A stretch of 64,000 nucleotides of DNA from CALECP01 sp964389925 (GTDB taxonomy: Bacteria > Chloroflexota > Anaerolineae > Promineifilales > Promineifilaceae). A program made the position numbers and the translations under genes. Under the pieces are notes generated by a model. The model made no database searches, was not told where the DNA came from, and saw nothing but the letters and a program-made list of their open reading frames with translations. The stretch's first letter is position 1. Every line of letters starts with the position of its first letter. Location of the stretch: contig CAYMGE010000001.1 in the NCBI GenBank assembly GCA_964389925.1, positions 1 to 64,000 of the forward strand, in the 5' to 3' direction. Below, piece by piece: positions 54,423 through 63,799 of this stretch.

Positions 54423-55385
54423 ATGCAACCAATTCAAGGCATTCATCATATCACGGCATTCGCAAAAAACCCGCAGGTTAATGTCGATTTTTACCACACC
54501 GTTTTAGGTCAGCGTCTCGTCAAAACAACGGTCAACTTTGATGACCCCGGCACCTATCATCTGTATTACGGCGACAAAACGGGTTCGCCCGGCACGATTA
54601 TGACGTTCTTCCCATGGCAAAATGCGGCACACGGCGTGCGTGGCAATGGGGAAGTGGCGGCGGTTGGGTATGCCATTCGGCCGACATCCTTACCCTATTG
54701 GCGCGAACGTCTCACCTCATTTGATATTGTTTTGGGCGAGGAGCAAACGCGCTTTGGGCAAACCGTCTTACCATTCCACGATCCTGACGGAATGCCACTC
54801 GAACTAATTACAAGTGATGATCCTGCCACGATTGATTTTTGGGCGGGCGGGAAGGTGCCAGAGGAACATGCAATTTTGGGCTTTCATGGGGCGACGCTTT
54901 GGGTTCATTCGGCCGAGGCAACCGCCCGTGTCTTACAAAATAGCATGGACTACACAAAAGTTGGGCAGGAAGGGCAACGCCATCGCTATGCGGGCGCGTC
55001 AAACGACATCGGTCTATACGTTGACCTGCTCGAACGGCCGGGGCAGCCACGCGGACGGATGGGGGCTGGCTCTGTGCATCACATTGCCTTTCGCACTGTC
55101 GATGACAGCGAACAGCAGGAATACTTGGCACGCTTGCGACAGGCAGGACTGAATGTTACGCCTGTGCAGGATCGCCAGTATTTTCACAGCATCTACTTTC
55201 GTGAGCCAAACGGCGTGTTGTTTGAGGTGGCAACGGATGCACCCGGCTTTGCCTATGACGAGCCGGTAGACGAGCTAGGAACGCATCTAAAGTTGCCAGA
55301 CTGGTATGCAAAACATCGCGTCACGATTGAAAATGCGCTGCCAACGTTTAAGCATCCTGACCTAGAGATGACGTTGCCGCGCTAG
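54423..55385 (+). CDS. VOC-family ring-cleaving dioxygenase (MhqO-like)
   Basis: 320 residues with four VOC modules. Metal ligands: His in IQGIHHITAFA, His in GSVHHIAFR and Glu in GVLFEVATD. MhqA/MhqO-type proteins detoxify hydroquinones or catechols with iron. GAGG is 9 nt before ATG 54423. Controlled by the divergent TetR gene. Confidence 0.9.
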   Translation: MQPIQGIHHITAFAKNPQVNVDFYHTVLGQRLVKTTVNFDDPGTYHLYYGDKTGSPGTIMTFFPWQNAAHGVRGNGEVAAVGYAIRPTSLPYWRERLTSFDIVLGEEQTRFGQTVLPFHDPDGMPLELITSDDPATIDFWAGGKVPEEHAILGFHGATLWVHSAEATARVLQNSMDYTKVGQEGQRHRYAGASNDIGLYVDLLERPGQPRGRMGAGSVHHIAFRTVDDSEQQEYLARLRQAGLNVTPVQDRQYFHSIYFREPNGVLFEVATDAPGFAYDEPVDELGTHLKLPDWYAKHRVTIENALPTFKHPDLEMTLPR

Positions 55386-55419
55386 GTAGCTGGCTCAATT
55401 CGCGCACGCCAACGCGCCA

Positions 55420-55944
55420 TCACTGCGATCCATTCAAAAACGCATTTGCTTGCAACACGCCCACAACGCTTTTTGCATCAGTCAGTTTCCCTTGCAATGC
55501 CATCTCGACGAGCATTTTGAGCGGCATCGGCCGAATTTCAATCTCCTCATCCTCATCCATCGGCAACGGGTCTTCTGACAGCCCCTGCGCCAAATAGATT
55601 TTCATCACCTCATTGCTCGTCCCCGGCGAGGGCAGCATGTCGCCCAATAGCGTCAACGTCTGCGCTCGATAGCCTGTCTCTTCGCGCAGCTCGCGCTGGG
55701 CTGCTTCGACGTGTGGCTCGTCCGCATCGAGCGTGCCGGCGGGGAGCTCGATGAGCTTGCGGCCGATGACCGGCCGAAACTGCTCAACCATCAGCACATC
55801 ATCCCCAACCATCGGCACAAGCACCACCGATCCCGGATGCTCGATCAGTGCCAAATCCATCTCATATCCGCTCTCTAAACGCACCCTGTCAAGCCGAAAC
55901 TGCCACTTTCCATCCCATAAAACGGTTTTTTGTAATGTGTCCAT
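55420..55944 (-). CDS. NUDIX hydrolase (ADP-ribose pyrophosphatase type)
   Basis: 174 residues. The NUDIX box has the form GTLDADEPHVEAAQRELREE followed by TGYRA, i.e. Gx5Ex7REUxEExGU-like, with LIELPAG ahead as in ADP-ribose pyrophosphatases. Cleaves nucleoside-diphosphate-linked substrates to AMP plus sugar phosphate. The ATG lies immediately after the upstream gene's terminator, with a weak ribosome site. Confidence 0.88.
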   Translation of the reverse strand: MDTLQKTVLWDGKWQFRLDRVRLESGYEMDLALIEHPGSVVLVPMVGDDVLMVEQFRPVIGRKLIELPAGTLDADEPHVEAAQRELREETGYRAQTLTLLGDMLPSPGTSNEVMKIYLAQGLSEDPLPMDEDEEIEIRPMPLKMLVEMALQGKLTDAKSVVGVLQANAFLNGSQ

Positions 55945-55948
55945 AAAT

Positions 55949-55981
55949 AAAAACTGCGTACTGTGCTTACCCAGTACGCAG
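55949..55981 (-). terminator. Intrinsic terminator of the LysM lipoprotein gene
   Basis: Read on the minus strand: CTGCGTACTG, an 8-base loop, CAGTACGCAG, then TTTTTATTT. Located 39 bp after the LysM gene stop. Confidence 0.85.
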
Positions 55982-56019
55982 CCAATCAATAGGTTTGAAT
56001 AATGAGCAACTCGCTGGTT

Positions 56020-56949
56020 TTAGCGAATCGGAATTTTGATCTCTTGGTTGAACTGAATGTTGTCCACATCGGTGATTCCGTTGTAATCAGCCAACTCTGC
56101 AATCGTAAAGCCATAGCGTTGTGCAATGATGCCCAGTGTTTCACCGTAGCTAATGACGTGGATAAAGTGGTTATTGGGGTCGAATTGTGGGGCGGCTTCG
56201 GCCGACTCTTCACCCCCACCGCTAGCTGCGCCAGCGACAATTTGCAATGACTGTCCAGCGACAATACTGTTCACATTGACCAAGTTATTTGCTGCAACAA
56301 TGTCTTCGACGGTCACGCCATATTGTTGTGCAATGGTGCTAACTGTTTGGCCGGGCTGGATGACGTGAGTAATTGCTCCCACGCCTGTGCCACTATCGAC
56401 AGGAGCAGCTTCGCCACCTTCAGCGGGCGCAGCCCCGCCACTGCCATCAGCAGGAGCGGCTTCGCCACCTTCAGCGGGCGCAGCCTCACCGCTGCCATCA
56501 GCAGGAGCAGCCTCACCACCTTCGGCGGGCGCGGTTTCGCCACTGCCATCAGCAGGAGCAGCTTCGCCACCTTCAGCAGGGGGAGGAGCTTCGCCGCTGC
56601 CATCAACGGGAGCTACCACACCACCATCAGTTGTTCCTTCGTCTGTTACAGGATAACCATCGGTTGCAGTCTCGTCAGTCACAGTGCCATCGACAACTGT
56701 ACCGTCCGTTGCTGTGCCATCAACAACCGTGCCATCCGTTGTTGTATCATCGATGATAACGCCATCAGTTGTCGTGCCGTCTGTTGCTGTGCCATTTGTC
56801 CCTGCCTCACCAGCTCCGGGCAAATCTTGAACTGTGCCAGGACTATTATCGGGCAATTCCTGATCCAAATCATTGGTACAACCGACTGCCAAAAGCATCA
56901 TGACAATCACACAAAGGGCGAATATGGTTTTAGTTCTATAATTCTTCAT
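56020..56949 (-). CDS. LysM-repeat lipoprotein with Thr/Asp- and Ala/Glu-rich stalk
   Basis: 309 residues. Lipobox LLAVGC (Cys24), a low-complexity stalk of TDGT/VDGT units, then about three 17-residue repeats of the DGSGEAAPAEGGEAAPA type (51-bp DNA period, about 56,400-56,600). Two LysM domains follow (ITHVIQPGQTVSTIAQQYGV and FIHVISYGETLGIIAQRYGF). A tethered peptidoglycan-binding protein with a flexible spacer; no catalytic domain. Confidence 0.88.
   Translation of the reverse strand: MKNYRTKTIFALCVIVMMLLAVGCTNDLDQELPDNSPGTVQDLPGAGEAGTNGTATDGTTTDGVIIDDTTTDGTVVDGTATDGTVVDGTVTDETATDGYPVTDEGTTDGGVVAPVDGSGEAPPPAEGGEAAPADGSGETAPAEGGEAAPADGSGEAAPAEGGEAAPADGSGGAAPAEGGEAAPVDSGTGVGAITHVIQPGQTVSTIAQQYGVTVEDIVAANNLVNVNSIVAGQSLQIVAGAASGGGEESAEAAPQFDPNNHFIHVISYGETLGIIAQRYGFTIAELADYNGITDVDNIQFNQEIKIPIR
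56395..56600 (-). repeat. 51-bp coding tandem repeats
   Basis: About four imperfect 51-bp units inside the LysM gene stalk, prone to copy-number change by slippage. Confidence 0.7.
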
Positions 56950-57111
56950 TACTTTTTCCTCTCACTTTTGAATGTTTCTCACATGTAACATACCATGTTT
57001 ATTAAGATGGCAAAAACCGCATGATTTACCGTTGGCAGTCTAACATAGGCCTAATTCAGGGTCAAATAACCGTGAAAATCATAACATTTATCAACTGAAT
57101 CGTTGTCAAAC

Positions 57112-57924
57112 TTACTGGTTAAGTTGTTTCTCCAATCTTGCTAAAAACTGCACGATGGCTTTTGTTGTCTGTGCTGTTTTTTCATACATCATAAAGTGTC
57201 CTGCATCAATTGTCGCTAACTTTGCTGTCGGCATCAACTCAATCATTTTTTCACTGGCTGCCATCCGCATCATTTTATCATGTATCCCGCCCACAACGAG
57301 GACAGGCACATCAATTTCGCCAACGCGCTCACGCTCATCAAAATTGCTACAAGCGACAAAATCTTCGTAAACAACCTTTGGCTCTGTCGCCAACATGTGC
57401 GAAATGCCCGTTTCAACAAATGCGGGGGTTGCCTCTTTATGCCAAGAAAATTTGGCGATTAGACGCACCGTTTTCTCAAAATCTGTCTGCAATCCGTTCA
57501 AAATTAGGTCGTTCACAACCATTTTTGAGCCGCTGCCAAGCAAAACAAGACCGCGCAAGTTAGCGGGGCGCATGATGCCGATCATTTGGGCGATTGCGCC
57601 ACCCATCGAATGACCTGCCACAACGACGTTTTCTAGGCCAAGTGCATTTGTGAAGTCAATCACAAACTGAGCATACGCTTCGATGCTGTCATAGCCGGGT
57701 GGGTCAGATTGCCCATGTCCGGGCAGGTCGGGGATATAAACGGGATAATCACTGACCCAGCGGCGGATACGGCTGGCGCGTGTGCCATACGTTTGCTGCC
57801 ATTGATATGGCCAGCTTTGGCTGCGGCCGCCCGCGCCATGCACTAGGACAATGGCTGGCTGTGGGGTGGCGCGTTTGTTGTGAAAATAGTTGATCTGTTT
57901 GTCGTTTACAGTAATGGTCGGCAT
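57112..57924 (-). CDS. Alpha/beta-hydrolase
   Basis: 270 residues. Oxyanion region VLVHGAGG, nucleophile elbow GHSMGG, acid in VGGIHDKM and His in IDAGHFMM make a complete triad. Nearest groups are esterases or C-C bond hydrolases; substrate unknown. Starts 8 bp after the metallophosphoesterase stop on the same strand, so they are probably co-transcribed. Confidence 0.9.
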   Translation of the reverse strand: MPTITVNDKQINYFHNKRATPQPAIVLVHGAGGRSQSWPYQWQQTYGTRASRIRRWVSDYPVYIPDLPGHGQSDPPGYDSIEAYAQFVIDFTNALGLENVVVAGHSMGGAIAQMIGIMRPANLRGLVLLGSGSKMVVNDLILNGLQTDFEKTVRLIAKFSWHKEATPAFVETGISHMLATEPKVVYEDFVACSNFDERERVGEIDVPVLVVGGIHDKMMRMAASEKMIELMPTAKLATIDAGHFMMYEKTAQTTKAIVQFLARLEKQLNQ

Positions 57925-57932
57925 AAGTTGGC

Positions 57933-58772
57933 TTAAATTCGATCTTTCAAATAGCGTGCGACTGCATCACGTGGGGATAAATCCCCAGCGCGAACAATAT
58001 CATCGTATTTCCTAAAAAAGTCTGGTACATAAGAGCGTGCATCGCGCCATTCAGCATACAAAAGCGCGCCCGAGGCACCGTTGGTTTCACTATAATTTGC
58101 GAGTTGATATTGACGGTCTGTTTCGGCGCGGTCGTAGGGGAGGCGGATTAGTTCGGCCGAAAATCCCCCCTTCCCATCCCAAACCAACTGCACATACCCC
58201 GCTCGCACGTTCCCATCCAGCGGAACCCCGACCGCTCCCGTATTGATGACCAGCGTTCCGTTGACATAACAATGAAACATACGATGCGTGTGGCTTGTGA
58301 TAAACACATCTGGTGCGGGCTGCATCTTCTGAACGATCACAGCGTCGTCTGTCCATGGCACGATGCCGTCCTGTGTCCCTTTTAGAGACGCATGAGTGGC
58401 ACGCACCTGTTTGCCACCCAACACGATTGAACAGGAAACTGGGAGCTGCCGAATGCGTGTAATTTGTTCGTCTGTCAACAAGTTGCGTGACCAGAGTGAT
58501 GAAGCGAAAAGATCACGGTCGATTTCTGACAAATCTGGGCGTGGTTCTGCCCATTCCAACACATACTGTTCATGATTGCCAATCGTCATCAGCCAGCCAT
58601 TATCGAGCCGCTCGCTGATTAGCTCCCAACATTCGCGCGGTTGTGGCCCTCGATTGACAACATCGCCATTGACGATCACGCTATCTGGATTCCAGCGGTC
58701 AATGTGTTCTAAAATTGTCTGCAAGGCGGGCAGATTGCCGTGTACATCGGAAAGAAGGGCAATTTTGTGCAT
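57933..58772 (-). CDS. Calcineurin-like metallophosphoesterase
   Basis: 279 residues. Two-metal site: LLSDVHGN, VNGDVVNRGP, TIGNHEQ, ATHAS and SHTHR (standing for GHTH). YfcE/DevT-like family of small-molecule phosphodiesterases or phosphatases. First gene of a two-gene unit with the hydrolase. Confidence 0.88.
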   Translation of the reverse strand: MHKIALLSDVHGNLPALQTILEHIDRWNPDSVIVNGDVVNRGPQPRECWELISERLDNGWLMTIGNHEQYVLEWAEPRPDLSEIDRDLFASSLWSRNLLTDEQITRIRQLPVSCSIVLGGKQVRATHASLKGTQDGIVPWTDDAVIVQKMQPAPDVFITSHTHRMFHCYVNGTLVINTGAVGVPLDGNVRAGYVQLVWDGKGGFSAELIRLPYDRAETDRQYQLANYSETNGASGALLYAEWRDARSYVPDFFRKYDDIVRAGDLSPRDAVARYLKDRI

Positions 58773-59102
58773 GGGGCTGTATTTTGGAAAGAACTTGTTG
58801 CGGCTTTATTCTTCGGTGCTGTCTTGTTCCCATTGATGGTTTGTATCGTCCCAACCTAATGCTCCTTTTTGCCTTCCTCTATTCCCGATATCAAACCAGA
58901 ATAGCCCGACAACAGCTCACTTGAAACTATAGAGACAAAAGAGGATTTTTGCTTGAAGATGAGTCTGTATCGTCACCATTATAGCAAAAGCGTGCATCTG
59001 GGAGAAGTGGTGGCGCAGTGGGCGGTGAAGGAACAATTGAAGCTCTACTCCATAATCGTCGTTGCATCACAACTATAGCGGAGAGTACGCTAGGTCTTGT
59101 CC
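58773..59102. other. Intergenic, nothing recognised
   Basis: 330 bases with only short frames and no CGGCCG motif. No repeat or RNA structure stood out. It carries the upstream region of the metallophosphoesterase gene. Confidence 0.35.
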
Positions 59103-60062
59103 CTAAGGTCGCAACAAAATTTTTCGCACACTCGGCCGACTCGCGTGTTCAAACGCTGCCAGTCCCTCCTCTAGCTGATATTCGTGTTCGATCAACACAG
59201 ACACATCAACCGCTCCTGCTGCCAACAGATCGAGCGCGGGTTGGAAGGGGCCACAACGTGAGCCGATCAGTGTGATCTCGTTGACGACAACTTGCGCCAT
59301 CAGTGCGGCAAAGTCAGGTGGGGTTGTGTCTGCATAGGTCGATTTAAGAACGATGGTTCCATTCGGCCGAACATGCCCCACCGCCCATGCAAACCCGTTT
59401 GGATTAGCGGTCGTCTCAACGACTAGATCAAATACCGCTAGATCATCCTCATTGCTTGCTGTCACAAATCCTAAATTGGTCGGTAATTCAAGCGACGCTG
59501 CCGACCGACCAACAACGGTTACGTCCGCCCCGAAATGACGCAACACTTGTGCCACCAATAACCCTAAGCGACCCGGTCCAACGACTGCTGTCCGTTTACC
59601 TGCGACGGCTGTCTGCTCGGTCACACGCACAGCGGCAGCTAGTGGTTCGGTGAAGACGGCCGATTCATCTGGCACGTTGTCTGGCACACGTAACAGATTT
59701 TGTGTCGGTAGCGTCACATATTGCGCCATCACGCCATCTTTTGCCACAATGCCCAAGACGGTGCGATTTGGGCAATGCTCAGGGCAACGCAACCCACAAG
59801 AGCCATTACACGTGGGCGAAATGTTGATCGTTCCCACGATACGCTCCCCCACCCACTCAGCATTCTCACAGCGTTCGACCACTCCCACAAACTCATGGCC
59901 TAACACACCACTGTAAGGATAATATCCCTTCACTAGCTCTAAATCCGTTGAACACACGCCGATCAATGTCACGCGGATCAAGGCTTCTCCCGCTGCTGGT
60001 TCTGGCTGCGGGTAATTATTTCGCACGCTTAAATTTTTGTTGTCAAGATAAATAGCATTCAT
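59103..60062 (-). CDS. Zinc-dependent alcohol dehydrogenase-like (MDR) protein
   Basis: 319 residues. Catalytic zinc ligands Cys37 (GVCSTD) and GHE (LGHEFVGVVE), structural zinc cysteines in SPTCNGSCGLRCPEHC, and the NAD(P) fold AVVGPGRLGLLVAQ. Shorter than typical MDR enzymes (about 340-350). Oxidises alcohols or polyols; substrate unknown. Confidence 0.88.
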   Translation of the reverse strand: MNAIYLDNKNLSVRNNYPQPEPAAGEALIRVTLIGVCSTDLELVKGYYPYSGVLGHEFVGVVERCENAEWVGERIVGTINISPTCNGSCGLRCPEHCPNRTVLGIVAKDGVMAQYVTLPTQNLLRVPDNVPDESAVFTEPLAAAVRVTEQTAVAGKRTAVVGPGRLGLLVAQVLRHFGADVTVVGRSAASLELPTNLGFVTASNEDDLAVFDLVVETTANPNGFAWAVGHVRPNGTIVLKSTYADTTPPDFAALMAQVVVNEITLIGSRCGPFQPALDLLAAGAVDVSVLIEHEYQLEEGLAAFEHASRPSVRKILLRP

Positions 60063-60163
60063 AAGTCAATCTTCAGTTTTGTAGACGGTCACTCTGGCGC
60101 GATAATCGGCGTTGCGTTCAACTGTGACGGCTGTGGTTCCAGCCCCCCGAACACAGCCCCAAC

Positions 60164-60682
60164 TCAAACCCTACGCTTCGCCGTGCTGATCCAGCCAGTA
60201 ACCGATACGTCGTTCTGCCCAAGAAAGAGGCTCAAATGGGCGGCGTGTTCTTGAACATGGCGCATCGTGTAGAGCAAAAGCTCCCCATAGCCGCGCTCAC
60301 GTCCATTCGAGAACTTGCAGATATGGGTTGCTGATTCGGCCGTCAAGCCAAAACATTTCTGACCGCATTTGTCACGGCAGTACTTCAAATAATCGAGCAG
60401 TTCAGCTTTTGAATAGACGCGCTCTGGCATTTTCCCACCTGCACTTAGCTCGTTGAGTGTGAAGGGGGGAGGCGGTTCAAAGCCAATGTCTGTGCCACTG
60501 AGATAAAGATCGAGCCAGAAAAGGGTGTGAAAGGTGACGTTCCAGAATGATGAAAATCCTTCAGGTGCGCCGGCTAGAGGCCAGATGTTGACTTCCCAAA
60601 GCTCGGCCGGACAATCATTGATCGCCCCTTCCAATGTATCAATTGCTGCCCCAAATTGTCGCCAAATAATTTCGCCCCACAT
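60164..60682 (-). CDS. DinB-family four-helix protein
   Basis: 172 residues. Three metal-ligand histidines in the usual places: NVTFHTLFW and RHVQEHAAHL. DinB/YfiT-like proteins are metal-dependent thiol transferases or unknowns. It follows the ATPase gene by 11 bp. Confidence 0.8.
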   Translation of the reverse strand: MWGEIIWRQFGAAIDTLEGAINDCPAELWEVNIWPLAGAPEGFSSFWNVTFHTLFWLDLYLSGTDIGFEPPPPFTLNELSAGGKMPERVYSKAELLDYLKYCRDKCGQKCFGLTAESATHICKFSNGRERGYGELLLYTMRHVQEHAAHLSLFLGQNDVSVTGWISTAKRRV

Positions 60683-60693
60683 TTTGATCTCTC

Positions 60694-61695
60694 CTATAAG
60701 CTATCTACGATTTCGTTTTCGAGTGCGCCAATGCCGTCAATTTCAACGCGGACTTGGTCGCCATCGTCGAGCAACGTCTCCAATACAGACGGCGTAGGCA
60801 AGAGCAGTGGATTGCCATGATCGACCATTTCATTCGGTGAATCCGTAACGATACTGTGCCAATTTTCGACTTGAGCCGCGATCTCTGCGTGGGTGAACTG
60901 GTTTTCAAGCTGGGTGAGGATGCAGGTGGACTCGGCCGATGTCGCCGCCAGCTCACTCGCAATCACATCCATCTCGTAGACTGATTTTTTCGGCCGCAAA
61001 ACATCCGTCACCAAAATCATCTCTTTATGACGATGCCGCAATAACGCTGCATACAATCCGCCATAAATATACGGATTATACGGTGTATCGCGTCGCGCTT
61101 TTGTCAACCCAATCTCACGCGCTAATCCGTTCATCTCTTCCCACAGCGCACGCAGTACATCGGGAGTCGCGTCCTGTTTTTCCTTCTCATGTTGTGGATT
61201 AGCCGATGTTCGCGCCCGCGCCCTTTCAATATGTGAGCGCACCTCCCACGATGGCACCGGCACAACAAACAACGTCGAGTCTGATGCCAGAATTTTCTCC
61301 GCATCATCGTCGCGCACCTGTGCTAGCTCAATCAGGCGATTGCCAATCAAAGGCACTTCTCCGATCAACAAGTGTGCAGGATCACTATTTGCGCTGTCCC
61401 ATCGTGCCACCACTTCACGCGCCCACATTCCCACCGCACGCCGTATCATCGGGTCGGTCACCCCATCAATTTCGGGGTATTTTGCCAAAATATCTGGTGT
61501 CTCAAACGCTTGACGAGACACATCCCACTGAATTGTATGCACGGTGCGCCCGGCCGCGTTGGCAATCAGTGCAAGCTGTTGAATCAGCAGGCTTTTGCCA
61601 ACGCCGGGCAACCCTGCGATAAATACCATGCGCTTCGTTTGCGCGACTGCGCTAAATGTTTTGTATAACTCGGAGGAAATTGGAATAACAAGCAT
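60694..61695 (-). CDS. P-loop ATP/GTP-binding protein of unknown function
   Basis: 333 residues. Walker A GLPGVGKS at 29-36, then a RecA-like kinase fold with HLLIGEVPLIGNRLIELAQ. The C-terminal half is unfamiliar. Possibly a small-molecule kinase. It shares an operon with the DinB gene; no further clue. Confidence 0.75.
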   Translation of the reverse strand: MLVIPISSELYKTFSAVAQTKRMVFIAGLPGVGKSLLIQQLALIANAAGRTVHTIQWDVSRQAFETPDILAKYPEIDGVTDPMIRRAVGMWAREVVARWDSANSDPAHLLIGEVPLIGNRLIELAQVRDDDAEKILASDSTLFVVPVPSWEVRSHIERARARTSANPQHEKEKQDATPDVLRALWEEMNGLAREIGLTKARRDTPYNPYIYGGLYAALLRHRHKEMILVTDVLRPKKSVYEMDVIASELAATSAESTCILTQLENQFTHAEIAAQVENWHSIVTDSPNEMVDHGNPLLLPTPSVLETLLDDGDQVRVEIDGIGALENEIVDSL

Positions 61696-61981
61696 GTGCA
61701 GTTGTCTCTATGTTGAATAGTGAGGGCTAATTGTAACATTGAAGTGGAATCAGCGTAAAACATAGAGCGGTAAACCGCAAGTGGTAAGAGAGCATGCGCT
61801 TTTGGTCTTGCTTCTTCACTAGCAACCACGCATACGACGCATATTTTGACGATGTGCGCTATAAGGCGTAACCAAATTGGCGATTTTGAACTGCTGAGGT
61901 TTTCCATGATATAATCGGCAAAAATGAGCGCAATTTATCATTTTGACGTACACATCCCCCACCAGTTGAAGGAAAAATATA
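61696..61981. other. Divergent intergenic region
   Basis: 286 bases between the P-loop gene and the ligase gene; no gene. GAAGGA lies before the ligase ATG. Confidence 0.4.
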
Positions 61982-63166
61982 ATGTCTAATGCTGCCCCCC
62001 CTTTATCACTCGGAATCGAAGAAGAGTATCAAATTATCAACCCTGAGACGCGCAATTTGCATTCTTATATCAGTGAGTTCATGTCCACGGCCTCCTCAAG
62101 GCCAGACCCGATCAAAATTGTGCCAGAGTTTATGCAATCGCAGGTCGAAGTTGGCAGTAATGTTTGTTCAAACATTCAAGAGATTCGCTCGGAAGTGATA
62201 CGTTTGCGACGACAGGTTTCTGGGCTTGCGCGTGAAAGTAACATGCGGTTTGCGGCCGCCTCTACCCATCCGTTTGCTAAGTGGCGCGAACAAAATATCA
62301 CGGAAGGGGAACGTTATCGAGAACTGCTCGACAATATGCAGGGCGTTGCGCGTCAACTGTTGATCTTTGGTTGTCATGTGCATGTTGGTTTTGGGCATCA
62401 CGAAAACCCTGAAAATCGTGATCTTATGATTGAGATTATGAACCAAGCGCGTTACTTTATTCCGCACGTGCTGGCTCTCTCAACAAGCTCCCCCTTCTGG
62501 CAGGGGCAGGTGACCGGCCTGAAATCGTATCGCAGTGTCGTTTTTGAAATGCTGCCACGCACGGGAATACCGCCATCGTTTGTCTCTTGGGCTGAGTTTC
62601 AACGGTATGAAAAGACGTTAGCGGCCGCTGGTGCATTTGGCAAGGCCGACACATCAGCCAAAATTTGGTGGGACATTCGGCCGCACCCCAAATTTGACAC
62701 GCTCGAATTCCGCATCTGCGACATCTGCACAAAAGTCGATGAAGCCGTTTGCATGGCGGCGTTTTTCCAAGCGATTTGTGCCAAGCTGTTGAAATTGCGG
62801 AAGCAAAACATGTCGTGGCGCAGCTATCGTAACTTTCACACGGCCGAGAACAAGTGGCGTGCGATGCGCTTTGGTATTCAGGATTCGATGATCGACTTCG
62901 GCCGCAACGAGCAGGTCGCTTTTCCACAACTCATCCATGAACTGCTCGGTATCGTCGATGATGTCGTTGATGAACTCGGCAGCCGCAAAGAGATCGAGTA
63001 CGTCTACACCATCCTTGAGAATGGAACAAGCGCAGATCGTCAGTTGAAAGTATTCAACGATCATGGCGGCGAGGCAAATACAGATGAGGCGTTGAAGGCG
63101 GTTGTTGACCACATCATTGAAGAGACCGAAATGGGGCTTTTTGACGACGATGCGCTTCCTAGTTAA
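61982..63166 (+). CDS. YbdK-like carboxylate-amine ligase (GCS2 family)
   Basis: 394 residues. Glutamate-cysteine-ligase type 2 motifs: LGIEEEYQIINPETR, VGSNVC, CHVHVGF, FEMLPRTGIPP and DIRPHPKFDTLEFRICD. Forms an amide bond between a carboxylate and an amine using ATP; the true substrate of this family is mostly unknown. GAAGGA is 8 nt from the ATG. The stop overlaps the next gene by 17 bp. Confidence 0.92.
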   Translation: MSNAAPPLSLGIEEEYQIINPETRNLHSYISEFMSTASSRPDPIKIVPEFMQSQVEVGSNVCSNIQEIRSEVIRLRRQVSGLARESNMRFAAASTHPFAKWREQNITEGERYRELLDNMQGVARQLLIFGCHVHVGFGHHENPENRDLMIEIMNQARYFIPHVLALSTSSPFWQGQVTGLKSYRSVVFEMLPRTGIPPSFVSWAEFQRYEKTLAAAGAFGKADTSAKIWWDIRPHPKFDTLEFRICDICTKVDEAVCMAAFFQAICAKLLKLRKQNMSWRSYRNFHTAENKWRAMRFGIQDSMIDFGRNEQVAFPQLIHELLGIVDDVVDELGSRKEIEYVYTILENGTSADRQLKVFNDHGGEANTDEALKAVVDHIIEETEMGLFDDDALPS

Positions 63167-63791
63167 CGAAAAAAGCTATGAGCATCCCGTCGCGGCTGGC
63201 CTGTTGCGCTACGCACAGGATGGAATAGCGACGGGAACAAAAGAACAGTGGCGCATGACGCGCACAGATCGGGATGACCTGATCGTGCGCGTCGATCTTG
63301 ATGCACGGGGGAACGGGAACAGGAGCTATCTCTACCACTGGATCGAAGATAAAAACGGTCTTCTACAACGTTTGGTTTATCGTCACTTTGGCGACGGTAA
63401 ACGAGTAAGCGGGTCGATTCTGTTTGAGGATGGACGCTTTATCAACAGCCGCGTTGTGGCGGGGGAGCGGGTGGAGAACGTGGTTTCTGCCGACGCGCTT
63501 CTTTTCCCTTCAACAACGGGGCTTGCTCTCCTAGCTCGGCAATTTGTGGGTGGCAAAGTTGCGCTATTGGCTAATGTCGAAGGTGAGGTGAAGCTGATCG
63601 GGGTCGAGATGGATGTTTTGCGGGAGGATGATGTCGAGGTTCAGGTCGGCCGAAAACAACGTCAAGTCCAAACGCACACCCTCAGTTGGCAAAATCAAAC
63701 CCGCACTGTTCGACATCAACATGGCTATCCACTTGGGGTCCATCGACCTGACAACTTAACAGCTTCCGCTACCCAATTTATTCTCTACTGA
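63150..63791 (+). CDS. Hypothetical protein coupled to the ligase gene
   Basis: 213 residues, mostly beta strands, no family recognised. Overlap of 17 bp with the ligase gene indicates translational coupling and shared pathway. No signal peptide or TM. Confidence 0.7.
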   Translation: MRFLVNEKSYEHPVAAGLLRYAQDGIATGTKEQWRMTRTDRDDLIVRVDLDARGNGNRSYLYHWIEDKNGLLQRLVYRHFGDGKRVSGSILFEDGRFINSRVVAGERVENVVSADALLFPSTTGLALLARQFVGGKVALLANVEGEVKLIGVEMDVLREDDVEVQVGRKQRQVQTHTLSWQNQTRTVRHQHGYPLGVHRPDNLTASATQFILY

Positions 63792-63799
63792 ACAAAATT

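Noticed and set aside
56395..56600. CRISPR-like tandem repeat
   Set aside because: 51-bp units have no unique spacers and are in frame in a protein stalk.
60063..60163. ArgJ-like NADYR tail on the minus strand
   Set aside because: Only a few residues match the ArgJ end; no start and no further homology.
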